NCBI RefSeq assembly: GCF_041807705.1
Contig: NZ_JBGTYY010000007.1
Span: 23,996-87,995, forward strand
Length of the DNA: 64,000 nt
Reading direction: 5' to 3'
Origin: Mannheimia sp041807705
GTDB taxonomy: Bacteria; Pseudomonadota; Gammaproteobacteria; Enterobacterales; Pasteurellaceae
Shown here: one piece after another, positions 19,154 to 27,533 of the stretch
Position numbering within the stretch: the stretch's first letter is position 1
Layout of the letters: each line of letters opens with the position of its first letter
Notes under the pieces: generated by a model
The model's database searches: none
Seen by the model: only the letters and a program-made list of their open reading frames with translations
What the model was told of the DNA's origin: nothing
Program-made: the position numbers and the translations under genes

Positions 19154-21787
19154 TCAGGCTAATTTATTTAGCAGCTGTGTTCTAACATCTTGACCATTTT
19201 CATCGCTTTTTACAGCCATAATAAATAAGCCTTTTCCTTGACTTAATTTCTCCCAAAGATTGCCAATTAAGGCTTTTTCTTTAGAATCTTCATTACTTTT
19301 TAATTGTTCCCCTTTATATTCCACAATTAGAATTCGACCATCAATAAGCTCTACAATAAAATCAGGATAAAAATTCTGATGAGCTAATGGTAAAGAAAAC
19401 CCTCTTTTTACAGGATTTCTTACCCAATATTTCACTTGAGGCAATGAATCAATCGCAACGGCACAATCAAATTCTTCCCCACTTGCTTTCAACTCTTCAA
19501 TTTGAGCAAAATAGTGTTTGTTGAATTTGTAACGTCCTACATAAAAAGGCGGTTGTGGTGCTAGTTTTTCTGGTGTAAAACTAAATTGATACTGCTCATT
19601 TAGGCAGATTTCTACTTCTTCATTATCACCAAATAGCGTTTGTTGATAGCAATTTTTTTGAGCTAAAGCCCGATAACGATTAATCAAATCTGAAATAGCC
19701 CGAGCCAATGCAAATTTATGTTGAACTAACTGCGTTAAAGTGATTTCTACATTTTTCAGTAAATCTGAAATCAATAATTGCAAAAATCTTAACATTATAG
19801 GTTGAGGAATATCCGTTAAACGCACTTGTTTATCTAACCAACGGATAAAATCTTGCTCGGTTAGTTCCAGCCAATCATCAGAAAAGCTAAGTTGTTGATT
19901 AAAATGGTAAGAAACCCGTTTATCTTCCACATCAATTTCAAAACTTTGGCTATTCTCTTGTAATCTAAAGCCATCAAGTTTGGCGGGGTAATCCAATAAA
20001 CTCCAACTCTGGTAATCTAATAGCACTTGTGAATCAGCTAAGTCTAACTCGCCTTGAATATTCATACAAAGTTGAGGTATTACTTTAAATATTTCACCCT
20101 TTTCGGCAGGAGAAGCGAATATTTCAACTCTATTTTGGTGAATTTGTAATTGTTGCTCAATTTGTTCTTTTTTCTTACCGGTTGCAGTTTGGATCAAGGC
20201 TTTTTCTAACTTTTCACTTAAATTACCTTTTACTTGCACTAAAATGCTACCTTCTTGCTCGGTAATTTTGAGTTGAGAACGTTCTGCTTCGCTTAAATCC
20301 ATCATTATAGGAAGTTGTGTTAATGCTAAAACTGTTGTCGGCGTATAGAATAAATCCCCTTCATTCTCACTAATCCAATTCTCTTGTTGTGGAATGCGGA
20401 GCATTTCAGCTACTTCTAATGCTTCAAACCCCATTCCAATCAATTTATCTTGTAAATTACGAGCCGTTTCGCCGAACGATTTAGAGGAAAGATGAGCATA
20501 AGCACGGTTTAAATCTTCAATTTGACGGCGTTTAGCATAAGGCATTCGCAATACTCGCCCTAACAACTGCTCCGCTTCCTTACTTGAGGAAACATTTTGC
20601 ACCGAGCAAAAAATATAGGCAAACGGGCAATCCCACCCTTCTTTCAATGCCTCAACCGTGATGATGTAATTGATCTTACATTGTGGATTAAATAAATCGA
20701 TATTATCTAATTCGTGCTGATTACCCGTAACAATGGCAATCTCTTCTTCATCAATTTTTAATTCATCAATTAAATACTGTTTTAAGACTTCTACTGTTAC
20801 TTTGCCGTTTTTCGGCTCAGCTTGGAACAACACAAGCGGACGAACATAATCGCTCTCATACTGTGCTTTTTGTGCTAATGCTCCTCTGTTAATTACTGCG
20901 CCATCTATTGCTTGCTGCCAGTTGTGATGTTCGGTCAGCACAATCGGTAATTTGATCATCTCTTCTGATTTTAGATGACTTGCCGAAACGTGATACAACA
21001 CATTACTCCCTGTTTTTCTATCTGTGTTTGGCGTAGCAGTAAATTCTAAAATAGCTGATGGGGAAAGTTGAGATAGCACATCAAAAGAGAGTGAAGTCCG
21101 AGCATTATGTGCTTCATCAACAATGACCAAAGGCTGATAAGCTCGCAACAAATTTGCAAAAGAACACTTAATTTTGCCCGTTTGTTTGTAGGTTAAACCG
21201 TTCTCTTGTAGATCAGTAGTGGAAATCTTTTCTAAATTTGCCTGAATATGGGGTGGTAAACGCTCAAAATGAGCTGTTAATTTTTCATTAAAAGCATAGA
21301 TTTTTCGCCCATCTTGATTTTCTACCCGAAAATTTTGAATAGTAGAAACGATTACAATCGCCTTATTACCAAAATCTTGTGGGCGAAGTAAATCAAAATC
21401 TTCAGACTCAATAACCATTACTTCTCGGTTAAAAGTTTTATCAAGTGCCGCACGGTAAGGGTGTTGTGGATTTTTCAACGCTTCTGCAGTTTGGGTTTTA
21501 ATTGTGCGAGAAGGTACTAGCCATAAAGTAACAGGGAAATCGCAATCCAAATATTGCTTTGCAATACGGGAGATGCTATGCGAGGCTAACAATGTTTTAC
21601 CGCCACCGGTTGGAATTCGTACACAAACATAAGGCACATCACGCAAATTGCTGTGTTCACTTGGGATCTTGTAACTATATTCAGGTTGAATTTGGCTAAA
21701 AGCGGTTTTTGCATCAGATTGCAAGCAAGCCGGAAAATAGTGGCTGACACGGTTTAATGCTTCATTTTGGTAATTTTTTAATTTCAT
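19154..21787 (-). CDS. res: Type III restriction enzyme, Res subunit
   Basis: About 877 residues. An SF2 helicase core has Walker A (VRIPTGGGKTLLASHS, near residue 60), a DEAH-type box (VIVDEAHNARTS), ATPNTD and a late LLGRVLRMPYAKRR motif. The C-terminal nuclease is PD-(D/E)xK-like (NFYPDFIVELIDGRILIVEYKGE). Res translocates or loops DNA using ATP and cuts when paired with Mod. I chose the ATG at 21787 because GGGAG lies 4-8 bases upstream; a GTG at 21799 is the alternative. The mod stop is 15 bases upstream, so expression follows the mod transcript. Because mod is out of frame now, Res has no partner in this phase. Confidence 0.92.
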   Translation of the reverse strand: MKLKNYQNEALNRVSHYFPACLQSDAKTAFSQIQPEYSYKIPSEHSNLRDVPYVCVRIPTGGGKTLLASHSISRIAKQYLDCDFPVTLWLVPSRTIKTQTAEALKNPQHPYRAALDKTFNREVMVIESEDFDLLRPQDFGNKAIVIVSTIQNFRVENQDGRKIYAFNEKLTAHFERLPPHIQANLEKISTTDLQENGLTYKQTGKIKCSFANLLRAYQPLVIVDEAHNARTSLSFDVLSQLSPSAILEFTATPNTDRKTGSNVLYHVSASHLKSEEMIKLPIVLTEHHNWQQAIDGAVINRGALAQKAQYESDYVRPLVLFQAEPKNGKVTVEVLKQYLIDELKIDEEEIAIVTGNQHELDNIDLFNPQCKINYIITVEALKEGWDCPFAYIFCSVQNVSSSKEAEQLLGRVLRMPYAKRRQIEDLNRAYAHLSSKSFGETARNLQDKLIGMGFEALEVAEMLRIPQQENWISENEGDLFYTPTTVLALTQLPIMMDLSEAERSQLKITEQEGSILVQVKGNLSEKLEKALIQTATGKKKEQIEQQLQIHQNRVEIFASPAEKGEIFKVIPQLCMNIQGELDLADSQVLLDYQSWSLLDYPAKLDGFRLQENSQSFEIDVEDKRVSYHFNQQLSFSDDWLELTEQDFIRWLDKQVRLTDIPQPIMLRFLQLLISDLLKNVEITLTQLVQHKFALARAISDLINRYRALAQKNCYQQTLFGDNEEVEICLNEQYQFSFTPEKLAPQPPFYVGRYKFNKHYFAQIEELKASGEEFDCAVAIDSLPQVKYWVRNPVKRGFSLPLAHQNFYPDFIVELIDGRILIVEYKGEQLKSNEDSKEKALIGNLWEKLSQGKGLFIMAVKSDENGQDVRTQLLNKLA

Positions 21788-21801
21788 TTTTTCTCCCACT
21801 A

Positions 21802-23405
21802 TTAACGCGCTGTTACATCATACGGAATCTGTTTAAATGTAATTTTCTTTTCAGCTAACTGCACTTCTCCTAAACGGCACGCTTCGCCATATACCACAAT
21901 ATCCATTCCCTGTTGAATAAATTCAGCAAAGTATGGTAACTCCGTCATTAATTTTCGTGTCAGAACATTACCACTCTGCGGACGTTTATCACCTAAAATT
22001 CCGTTATATAACAAATAGTAGGCTTTGCCGTTGAAAGTGCCGACAAGCGGTGATTTTCCGCTGTTTTTTTGCAAAGGGAAATGATTTTCTAAATACCAAA
22101 TATGGGCGGCTAAATCGTCAAAACGAATGTTCGGATTAAGTGAACCGAATGCGTCAAATACTTCCTCGCCTAACTCACAAAAGCGAAATGATCCGCCACC
22201 TTGCCAATTTACTGCTTTTGAAATACCGCCTTGCTCACCTTCAATTACTTTTTTCAACCTTGGGACAACATGGGTTTTAGCATGTTCGCCAATCTCAATA
22301 CCGATATAACGACGGTTCATTTTATGAGCAACTGCTGCAGTTGTACCTGAGCCAAGAAAGCTATCGAGAACAAGATCATTTTCTGATGTGGCTATCTGCA
22401 AAACACGTTGAATTAAGAGTTCTGGCTTAGGGGTTTCAAAGAATGCTGAATTAAAAATATTTTTTATTTCATTATTTGCATCTCTTGTTGTTCCCACTTC
22501 TTTACCAAACCAGATTGTCTCAGGAATTCTTCCTTCTTGTTCTGACAAATAAATCTTTCTTAAAACTTTTGTTTCATTTTCAATGAAAGAAATTTCACCT
22601 GTTTTAACTTTTTCAAAAAATGTATCTTTACTCCAACGCCAACCTTTTTCTGGAGGCGATATAGTATTTCCATTAGGTGTAACAATATCATAACGTAAAT
22701 TTTCTCTTAAATTGGGACTTCTAAAATCTCCTGAACGCCAAGCTCCTCTAGGATCATTATCTGGATTTTTATAATTAATATTATGCTCCTCTTGTCTTGG
22801 CAATAGATTACGTCGAAAACTGTCGCTTTTTCTGAACACTAATAATTGGTTATGATGGATAGATAATAATTTAGAGTCATTTTTTCCTTGAATACTATGT
22901 TGCCATACCACATTCGCCACAAAATTCTTCCGCCCGAAAATTTCATCAAGCATAATTTTCAAATAGTGGCTTTCGTTATCATCAAGCGTGATCCAAATTG
23001 AACCATCTTCGGCAAGTAACTCTCGCAGAATTTCAAGACGTGGATACATCATTGAAAGCCAAACGGAATGCTCTAAATTATCATCGTAGTGGGTAAATGC
23101 AGATTTTGTATTATAGGGAGGATCAATAAAAATACATTTGACTTGCCCGGCATAAAAGGGCAAAAGGGATTTTAGGGCTGATAAATTATCGCCTTGAATA
23201 ATTAAATTTTGCTTGACATCAGATAAGGTTTCAGCAGAAGCTGAGCTGTCGGCTGTCGGCTGTCGGCTGTCGGCTGTCGGCTGTCGGCTGTCGGCTGTCG
23301 GGCAATATTATGCGAAAAATCCGGCAACTCACGCAATAGACAATATGGGGTTTGTTTGGCTTTTTTTACGGCTTCTTCTTTGCCGTACCAAGTAAGGGTT
23401 GTCAT
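21802..23405 (-). CDS. mod: Type III DNA methyltransferase, Mod subunit; phase-variable, currently OFF
   Basis: The start is MTTLTWYGKEEAVKK at 23405, with AGGTG 7 bases upstream. After about 34 codons the frame enters a tract of eight 7-base repeats (23245-23300), which encode RQPTADS units. It then runs into a stop at 23202 (...LLLKPYLMSSKI). The methyltransferase body is in another frame (SAETLSDVKQNLIIQGDN, then IDPPYNT near 23130, and later DSFLGSGTTAAVAHKMN), the order of a beta-class N6-adenine methylase. The offset between start and body is 2 modulo 3, so one more repeat (9 copies; also 6 or 12) restores the frame and gives about 536 residues. No internal ATG precedes the body in its own frame: that frame begins after a TAA at 23308-23310. 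The central region (about 22450-22800) is the probable target-recognition domain. Confidence 0.92.
23245..23300 (-). repeat. Heptanucleotide repeat tract, 8 copies, inside mod
   Basis: GCTGTCG is repeated eight times without error on the plus strand (CGACAGC on the coding strand). Seven is not a multiple of three, so gain or loss of one unit by slipped-strand pairing changes the reading frame. This is the classic arrangement for ON/OFF switching of type III mod genes. Confidence 0.95.
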
Positions 23406-23509
23406 AAAATGCACCTGAAAGATAAAAATGCATTATTGTAACTGTAACAAGCGGTTAAAAAAATAGAAAATTTTGCAAAAAATTGAATAATTATAACCGC
23501 TTGTAAGAA

Positions 23510-23537
23510 AAAAGCACAGAGTTTACTCTGTGCTTTT
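23510..23537. terminator. Terminator after torZ
   Basis: AAAAGCACAGAG - TTTA - CTCTGTGCTTTT is a 12-bp perfect stem just past the torZ stop. On the minus strand it continues into TT, then C. Confidence 0.85.
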
Positions 23538-23556
23538 GTTTTGTCACTATTTGCCG

Positions 23557-26043
23557 TTAAGCCTCTGTATATTTAGGCTCTTTAAAGACAGTTACTTCCG
23601 GCGCTTTACCGGTAAACTTCTCAACTTGTACTATCGCCGTATTTGGAGAGTTACCTTGTGCTAGTTTTGATGTGCCTTCATCACGGGTTAATACATTAGG
23701 GCAGCCAAACTTACATAATGGTTTGTCGCTTTGACCTGCGTCTGCTGGGTCATACCAAGCCCCTTCGTGAATAGCAACTGTTCCTTTGATAATGCCATCA
23801 GTTACTACTGCTCCAGCGAGAATCTGACCACGAGCGTTAAATACTCGCACAATATCACCATCAGCAATGCCACGAGCGGCTGCATCCTCTTTGTGAATTA
23901 AGACAGGTTCACGATCTTTTACCGTATATTTACTACGCAGAGAGGTATGAGCCAGCTGACTGTGTAAACGGTAGTATGGGTGCGGTGTAACTAAAGCCAA
24001 CGGTGCTTCAGCGGTTACATTACCTGCATACTCTTCCGGTTCCATCCAAGTTGGGTGTCCTTTACAGTCATCATAGTTCATTTTTGCAACAACATCAGAG
24101 AAGATCTCAATTTTACCTGATGGTGTGCCAAGTGGGTTGAGTAATGGATCGTTGCGGAATTCTTCATAACGTACCCATTTTTTCGCTTTATCACTAACTT
24201 TAAAGGTGACTGGTTTATTTTCTGTCCAGAATTTATCGAAATTCGGCATAATCACTCGGTTTTTACGAGCTGCGTCAAAGGCTGATTGGTAGAAGCCCTT
24301 GAGCCAATCCATTTCCGATTTACCTTCGGTAAATTTATCTTCTACACCCGCACGTTTAGAAAGCTCCGCAAAAATATCATAATCACTTTTCGCTTCAAAT
24401 TGTGGTTCAACAACTTGTTTCATTGGGAAGATATTCATCATTGAATAGTCGCCCGACATTGTTAAGTCATTACGTTCGTAACTCGTTGTGGCTGGTAATA
24501 AAATATCTGCCATACGAGCAGTTGGTGTCCAATAACATTCGTTCACTATGATTAAATCTGGTTTTTGCCACGCTTTTACCATCGTATTCGTATCTTGATG
24601 ATGAACTAATGGATTACCACCTGCCCAGTAAATGACTTTGATATCCGGATAAGTAATTTCTGTTCCGTTGTATTGAATGGTTTTACCCGGATTCAGTAAC
24701 GCATCGGAAATACGGGCTAATGGGAAAGAAGCTTTTGAAGTATCATCTAACCACGTTTTCTCTCCCACATCTCCACTAGCATTTGCCGATATTGCACCAA
24801 CAATGCCACCGGTTGCCGTTGGCACACCACCATTTGCATAATGGTAACTTAACCCAAAACCGCCTCCCGGTAATCCGATTTGTCCTAACATTGAAGCTAG
24901 AGTAACTAACATCCAGTGAGTTTGTTCACCGTGACGTTGGCGTTGCATACCCCAACCACCCATTAATATCGTACGTTTAGAGGAGAAATCAGCGGATAAT
25001 TGTTTAATTTTCTCTGCCGGCACACCGCAAATTTTCGCTGCCCATTCTGCATCTTTTGGCTGATTATCACTTTTTCCTAAAAGGTATTCTTCGAATTTAT
25101 CATAACCCGTAGTGTATTTTTTCAAGAATTCTTTGTCGTGCTTATCCTCACTCACTAAAGTATGTGCAACACCTAACATTAATGCAACGTCAGTGCCTGT
25201 ATTTACTGGTATCCACTCTGCATTTAGATATTCAGCAGATTCATTACGTTCAGGCGTAATACAGATAATACGTTTACCTGTTTCTTTAAATTTTTTGAAG
25301 TATTCAATACCTTGTTGATCGGTTGATGTCCACGCATTACGTAGCGTTGTTAATGGGTTTGCTGACCAAAGCACGATAATATCGCTACTTTCAAGTAAAA
25401 CTTCCCAGCTGGTTTGTTGCTCATAAACCTCAATAGTACCAAGTACGTGTGGCATAATAACTTGAGCTGCACCGGTCGAATAATCGCCTTTTACCCCAAC
25501 AAAACCGCCGGTTAAGTTCATATAGCGATGTAATAATGTACGTGCTGCGTGTAATGAGCCTGAGCTATACCAACCATAAGAGCCTGCAAAAATACTGGTT
25601 GCACCGTGCGTATCACGGGCTGATTTTATTCCTCCGTGAACTAATTCAAAGGCTTTCTCCCAAGAAACTCGAACCCATTCATCACGTCCACGTAAGGTTG
25701 TATCTTTATTACCTTCTAAGTAGCCTTTACGCACCATCGGATATTTCACACGAGCTTCGCCGTGAACTTGATCTGCCACAACGTGCTGCAGTTCATTTGG
25801 CACAGAAATATCAATAGCCGAATCAGATTTAACCACTTTTCCGTTCTCAACCACAACGGCTAATGGTCCCCAGTGAGCGGCAGTTAGAACCGCATTCATT
25901 TCAGCAGCTTTTGCACTCGTTGATGCTAATGCACCCACTACCCCTGTGGTACCGGTTGAAAAACCTGCACCGGCAGCTAAGCTAAGTGATGATTTTTTTA
26001 GAAAACCACGACGACTTACGTCAATATTGTCTTGCTTTTTCAT
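23557..26043 (-). CDS. torZ: Periplasmic molybdoenzyme TorZ/MtsZ (S- or N-oxide reductase)
   Basis: 828 residues from MKKQDNIDVSRRGFLKK, a twin-arginine signal (SRRGFLKK plus a hydrophobic stretch ending near SAKA). I chose the ATG at 26043 because GAGG lies about 8 bases before it. The body is of the DMSO-reductase family: Mo-ligand serine in AGSYGWYSSGSLHAAR, cofactor segments YWAGGNPLVHHQDTN and VNECYWTPTARMADILLPAT. With a pentahaem-type cytochrome encoded just upstream it matches the H. influenzae torYZ (mtsMZ) pair, where the enzyme reduces methionine sulfoxide and related S/N-oxides. Substrate choice here is inferred. Confidence 0.92.
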   Translation of the reverse strand: MKKQDNIDVSRRGFLKKSSLSLAAGAGFSTGTTGVVGALASTSAKAAEMNAVLTAAHWGPLAVVVENGKVVKSDSAIDISVPNELQHVVADQVHGEARVKYPMVRKGYLEGNKDTTLRGRDEWVRVSWEKAFELVHGGIKSARDTHGATSIFAGSYGWYSSGSLHAARTLLHRYMNLTGGFVGVKGDYSTGAAQVIMPHVLGTIEVYEQQTSWEVLLESSDIIVLWSANPLTTLRNAWTSTDQQGIEYFKKFKETGKRIICITPERNESAEYLNAEWIPVNTGTDVALMLGVAHTLVSEDKHDKEFLKKYTTGYDKFEEYLLGKSDNQPKDAEWAAKICGVPAEKIKQLSADFSSKRTILMGGWGMQRQRHGEQTHWMLVTLASMLGQIGLPGGGFGLSYHYANGGVPTATGGIVGAISANASGDVGEKTWLDDTSKASFPLARISDALLNPGKTIQYNGTEITYPDIKVIYWAGGNPLVHHQDTNTMVKAWQKPDLIIVNECYWTPTARMADILLPATTSYERNDLTMSGDYSMMNIFPMKQVVEPQFEAKSDYDIFAELSKRAGVEDKFTEGKSEMDWLKGFYQSAFDAARKNRVIMPNFDKFWTENKPVTFKVSDKAKKWVRYEEFRNDPLLNPLGTPSGKIEIFSDVVAKMNYDDCKGHPTWMEPEEYAGNVTAEAPLALVTPHPYYRLHSQLAHTSLRSKYTVKDREPVLIHKEDAAARGIADGDIVRVFNARGQILAGAVVTDGIIKGTVAIHEGAWYDPADAGQSDKPLCKFGCPNVLTRDEGTSKLAQGNSPNTAIVQVEKFTGKAPEVTVFKEPKYTEA

Positions 26044-26252
26044 AATAAACCTCATTTGAAGTTAAGTTAAAAATAGACACCTTTCTGAAGTCGAGTGGAT
26101 AAACCATTTCTCGCTTATCCATTGGTAAAGTTGCTAGATCTTTTTGCAAAATTTTCGCAAAAAACGACCGCTTGTTTTGCATCTTTACGGCTTGCTACCA
26201 TATCCCACATAGAGACTTAGGTTCACAAGCTCGGTATCCTCTAAGTTAAAAA

Positions 26253-27368
26253 TTAATGTGAACTACCTGCAATATCTTTAGCGTTACGTTGTAAATAAAT
26301 AGTGACCGCTCTGACATCATCTGCAGACATTGATGTTCGATCTTTCATTGAATTTACTACCCCAATCCACTGATTAGCCGTGTAATGACCTGCTCCGATA
26401 GGTGCATGCCAACCACTACAATGTGTTTGATTCAAATTATCTCCAAATTGATTTAATGCCATAATATTTGCGGTTACTGCAGTTTTAGGCGCAATAATCT
26501 CAACATTAATTTCTTTCCAATTCGAGTTAGTCACATTATCAAAAACCGTGTTTACGATATTCACTTTACTTTGAGCCTCATCAGGTAATAACGCCACCAT
26601 AATGCGTTTACCTAAATCCATATATACAACAGATTCTGCTCCTTCTTGTTGCCAGCCCTTAATTGTCGCTTTTACTTGCTCCCCTTCTTCTTTCCACTGA
26701 TGTAATTCAGCATAAGGCAATAACCGAACTTCTCCTCCTTGTGGAAGTTGAGCCGTGGTCATCGCAAGCGTGTAAAGCGTTTTATCACTGGTAGTAAATT
26801 CTGCACCATGTTTTGATAATTCTCCTGCTGCTGCGACATTATCTAATTGAATATCTGGCATAAAATGAGCAACACCTTTATGGCAATCAATACAAGTTTG
26901 GTTAGTTTCTTGTGCAAGTTTGTGCATCTTCTGAGCAGATTCTTTTTGATCTGACAACACCATAGCATCAAAACTATGGCAACTTCTGCAAGTCATAGAA
27001 TCATTTGCTTTCATCTCTTCCCACACTCGTTGAGCCATTTCCAGACGATGAGCTTCATACGCTTCCTGATCGGGTAATTTGTTAGTCACAAAAGTGTGCC
27101 ACACATCTTTTAATGCTATTACTTTTGCTTTTACATAATGCAAGGTATCTTGTGGAACGTGGCAGTCTGAACATTCGGCACGAATACCTTTGCGATTGGA
27201 AAAATGCACGCTTCCTTCCCATTCCGCTTGCGGATGAGTCATTGAATGGCAACTAACACAAAATTCAGTTGAATTTGTGGCTTTCATTGCATATTGAGAA
27301 CCACCCAATAAAATTGCCCCCAGCCCCATAACGCCAACAAAAGCCGCTATTTTTTTCATCTTAGACAT
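26253..27368 (-). CDS. torY: TorY/TorC-type multihaem c-type cytochrome; fifth haem motif altered
   Basis: About 371 residues from MSKMKKIAAF. An N-terminal membrane anchor (residues ~7-28) is followed by a NapC/NirT-like domain with four CxxCH sites: CVSCH (37-41), CSDCH, CRSCH and CIDCH. The C-terminal TorC-specific domain should carry a fifth CxxCH before AP....HYTANQW, but here it reads C-S-G-W-H: codon 26409-26411 is TGG where TGC/TGT is expected. A single-cysteine haem site or haem loss is likely. A GTG at 27380 is a possible earlier start. The protein should carry quinol electrons to TorZ, whose gene follows after 209 bases. Confidence 0.9.
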   Translation of the reverse strand: MSKMKKIAAFVGVMGLGAILLGGSQYAMKATNSTEFCVSCHSMTHPQAEWEGSVHFSNRKGIRAECSDCHVPQDTLHYVKAKVIALKDVWHTFVTNKLPDQEAYEAHRLEMAQRVWEEMKANDSMTCRSCHSFDAMVLSDQKESAQKMHKLAQETNQTCIDCHKGVAHFMPDIQLDNVAAAGELSKHGAEFTTSDKTLYTLAMTTAQLPQGGEVRLLPYAELHQWKEEGEQVKATIKGWQQEGAESVVYMDLGKRIMVALLPDEAQSKVNIVNTVFDNVTNSNWKEINVEIIAPKTAVTANIMALNQFGDNLNQTHCSGWHAPIGAGHYTANQWIGVVNSMKDRTSMSADDVRAVTIYLQRNAKDIAGSSH

Positions 27369-27454
27369 AACTACCCCCACTAAAAACGCTAAAAATTAAA
27401 GACGAAAACATTCTATTAATTCATTAGAGGTATAAACAATAAGTAAAAATGCGT

Positions 27455-27474
27455 ATTAACTCAAAAGAGTTAAT
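27455..27474. promoter_or_regulatory. 20-bp palindrome upstream of torY, candidate operator
   Basis: ATTAACTC - AAAA - GAGTTAAT is a perfect inverted repeat about 90 bases before the torY ATG and past the terminator of the LuxR-type gene. Its size suits a dimeric helix-turn-helix regulator; the adjacent LuxR/periplasmic-binding fusion is the obvious candidate. There is no experimental support. Confidence 0.45.
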
Positions 27475-27505
27475 GAAGTTTGATCTAAGGCAAAAAATAA
27501 CAAAT

Positions 27506-27526
27506 AAAAAAAGGAGATAACTCTCC
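27506..27526 (-). terminator. Terminator after the LuxR-type gene
   Basis: On the minus strand GGAGA - GTTA - TCTCC is followed by TTTTTTTATTTG, 8 bases past the stop of the regulator gene. It separates that gene from torY-torZ. Confidence 0.75.
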
Positions 27527-27533
27527 CCCAATA

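Noticed and set aside
23245..23300. Tandem repeats as a possible CRISPR array
   Set aside because: The units are 7 bases, directly adjacent, with no spacers, and lie inside the mod coding frame.
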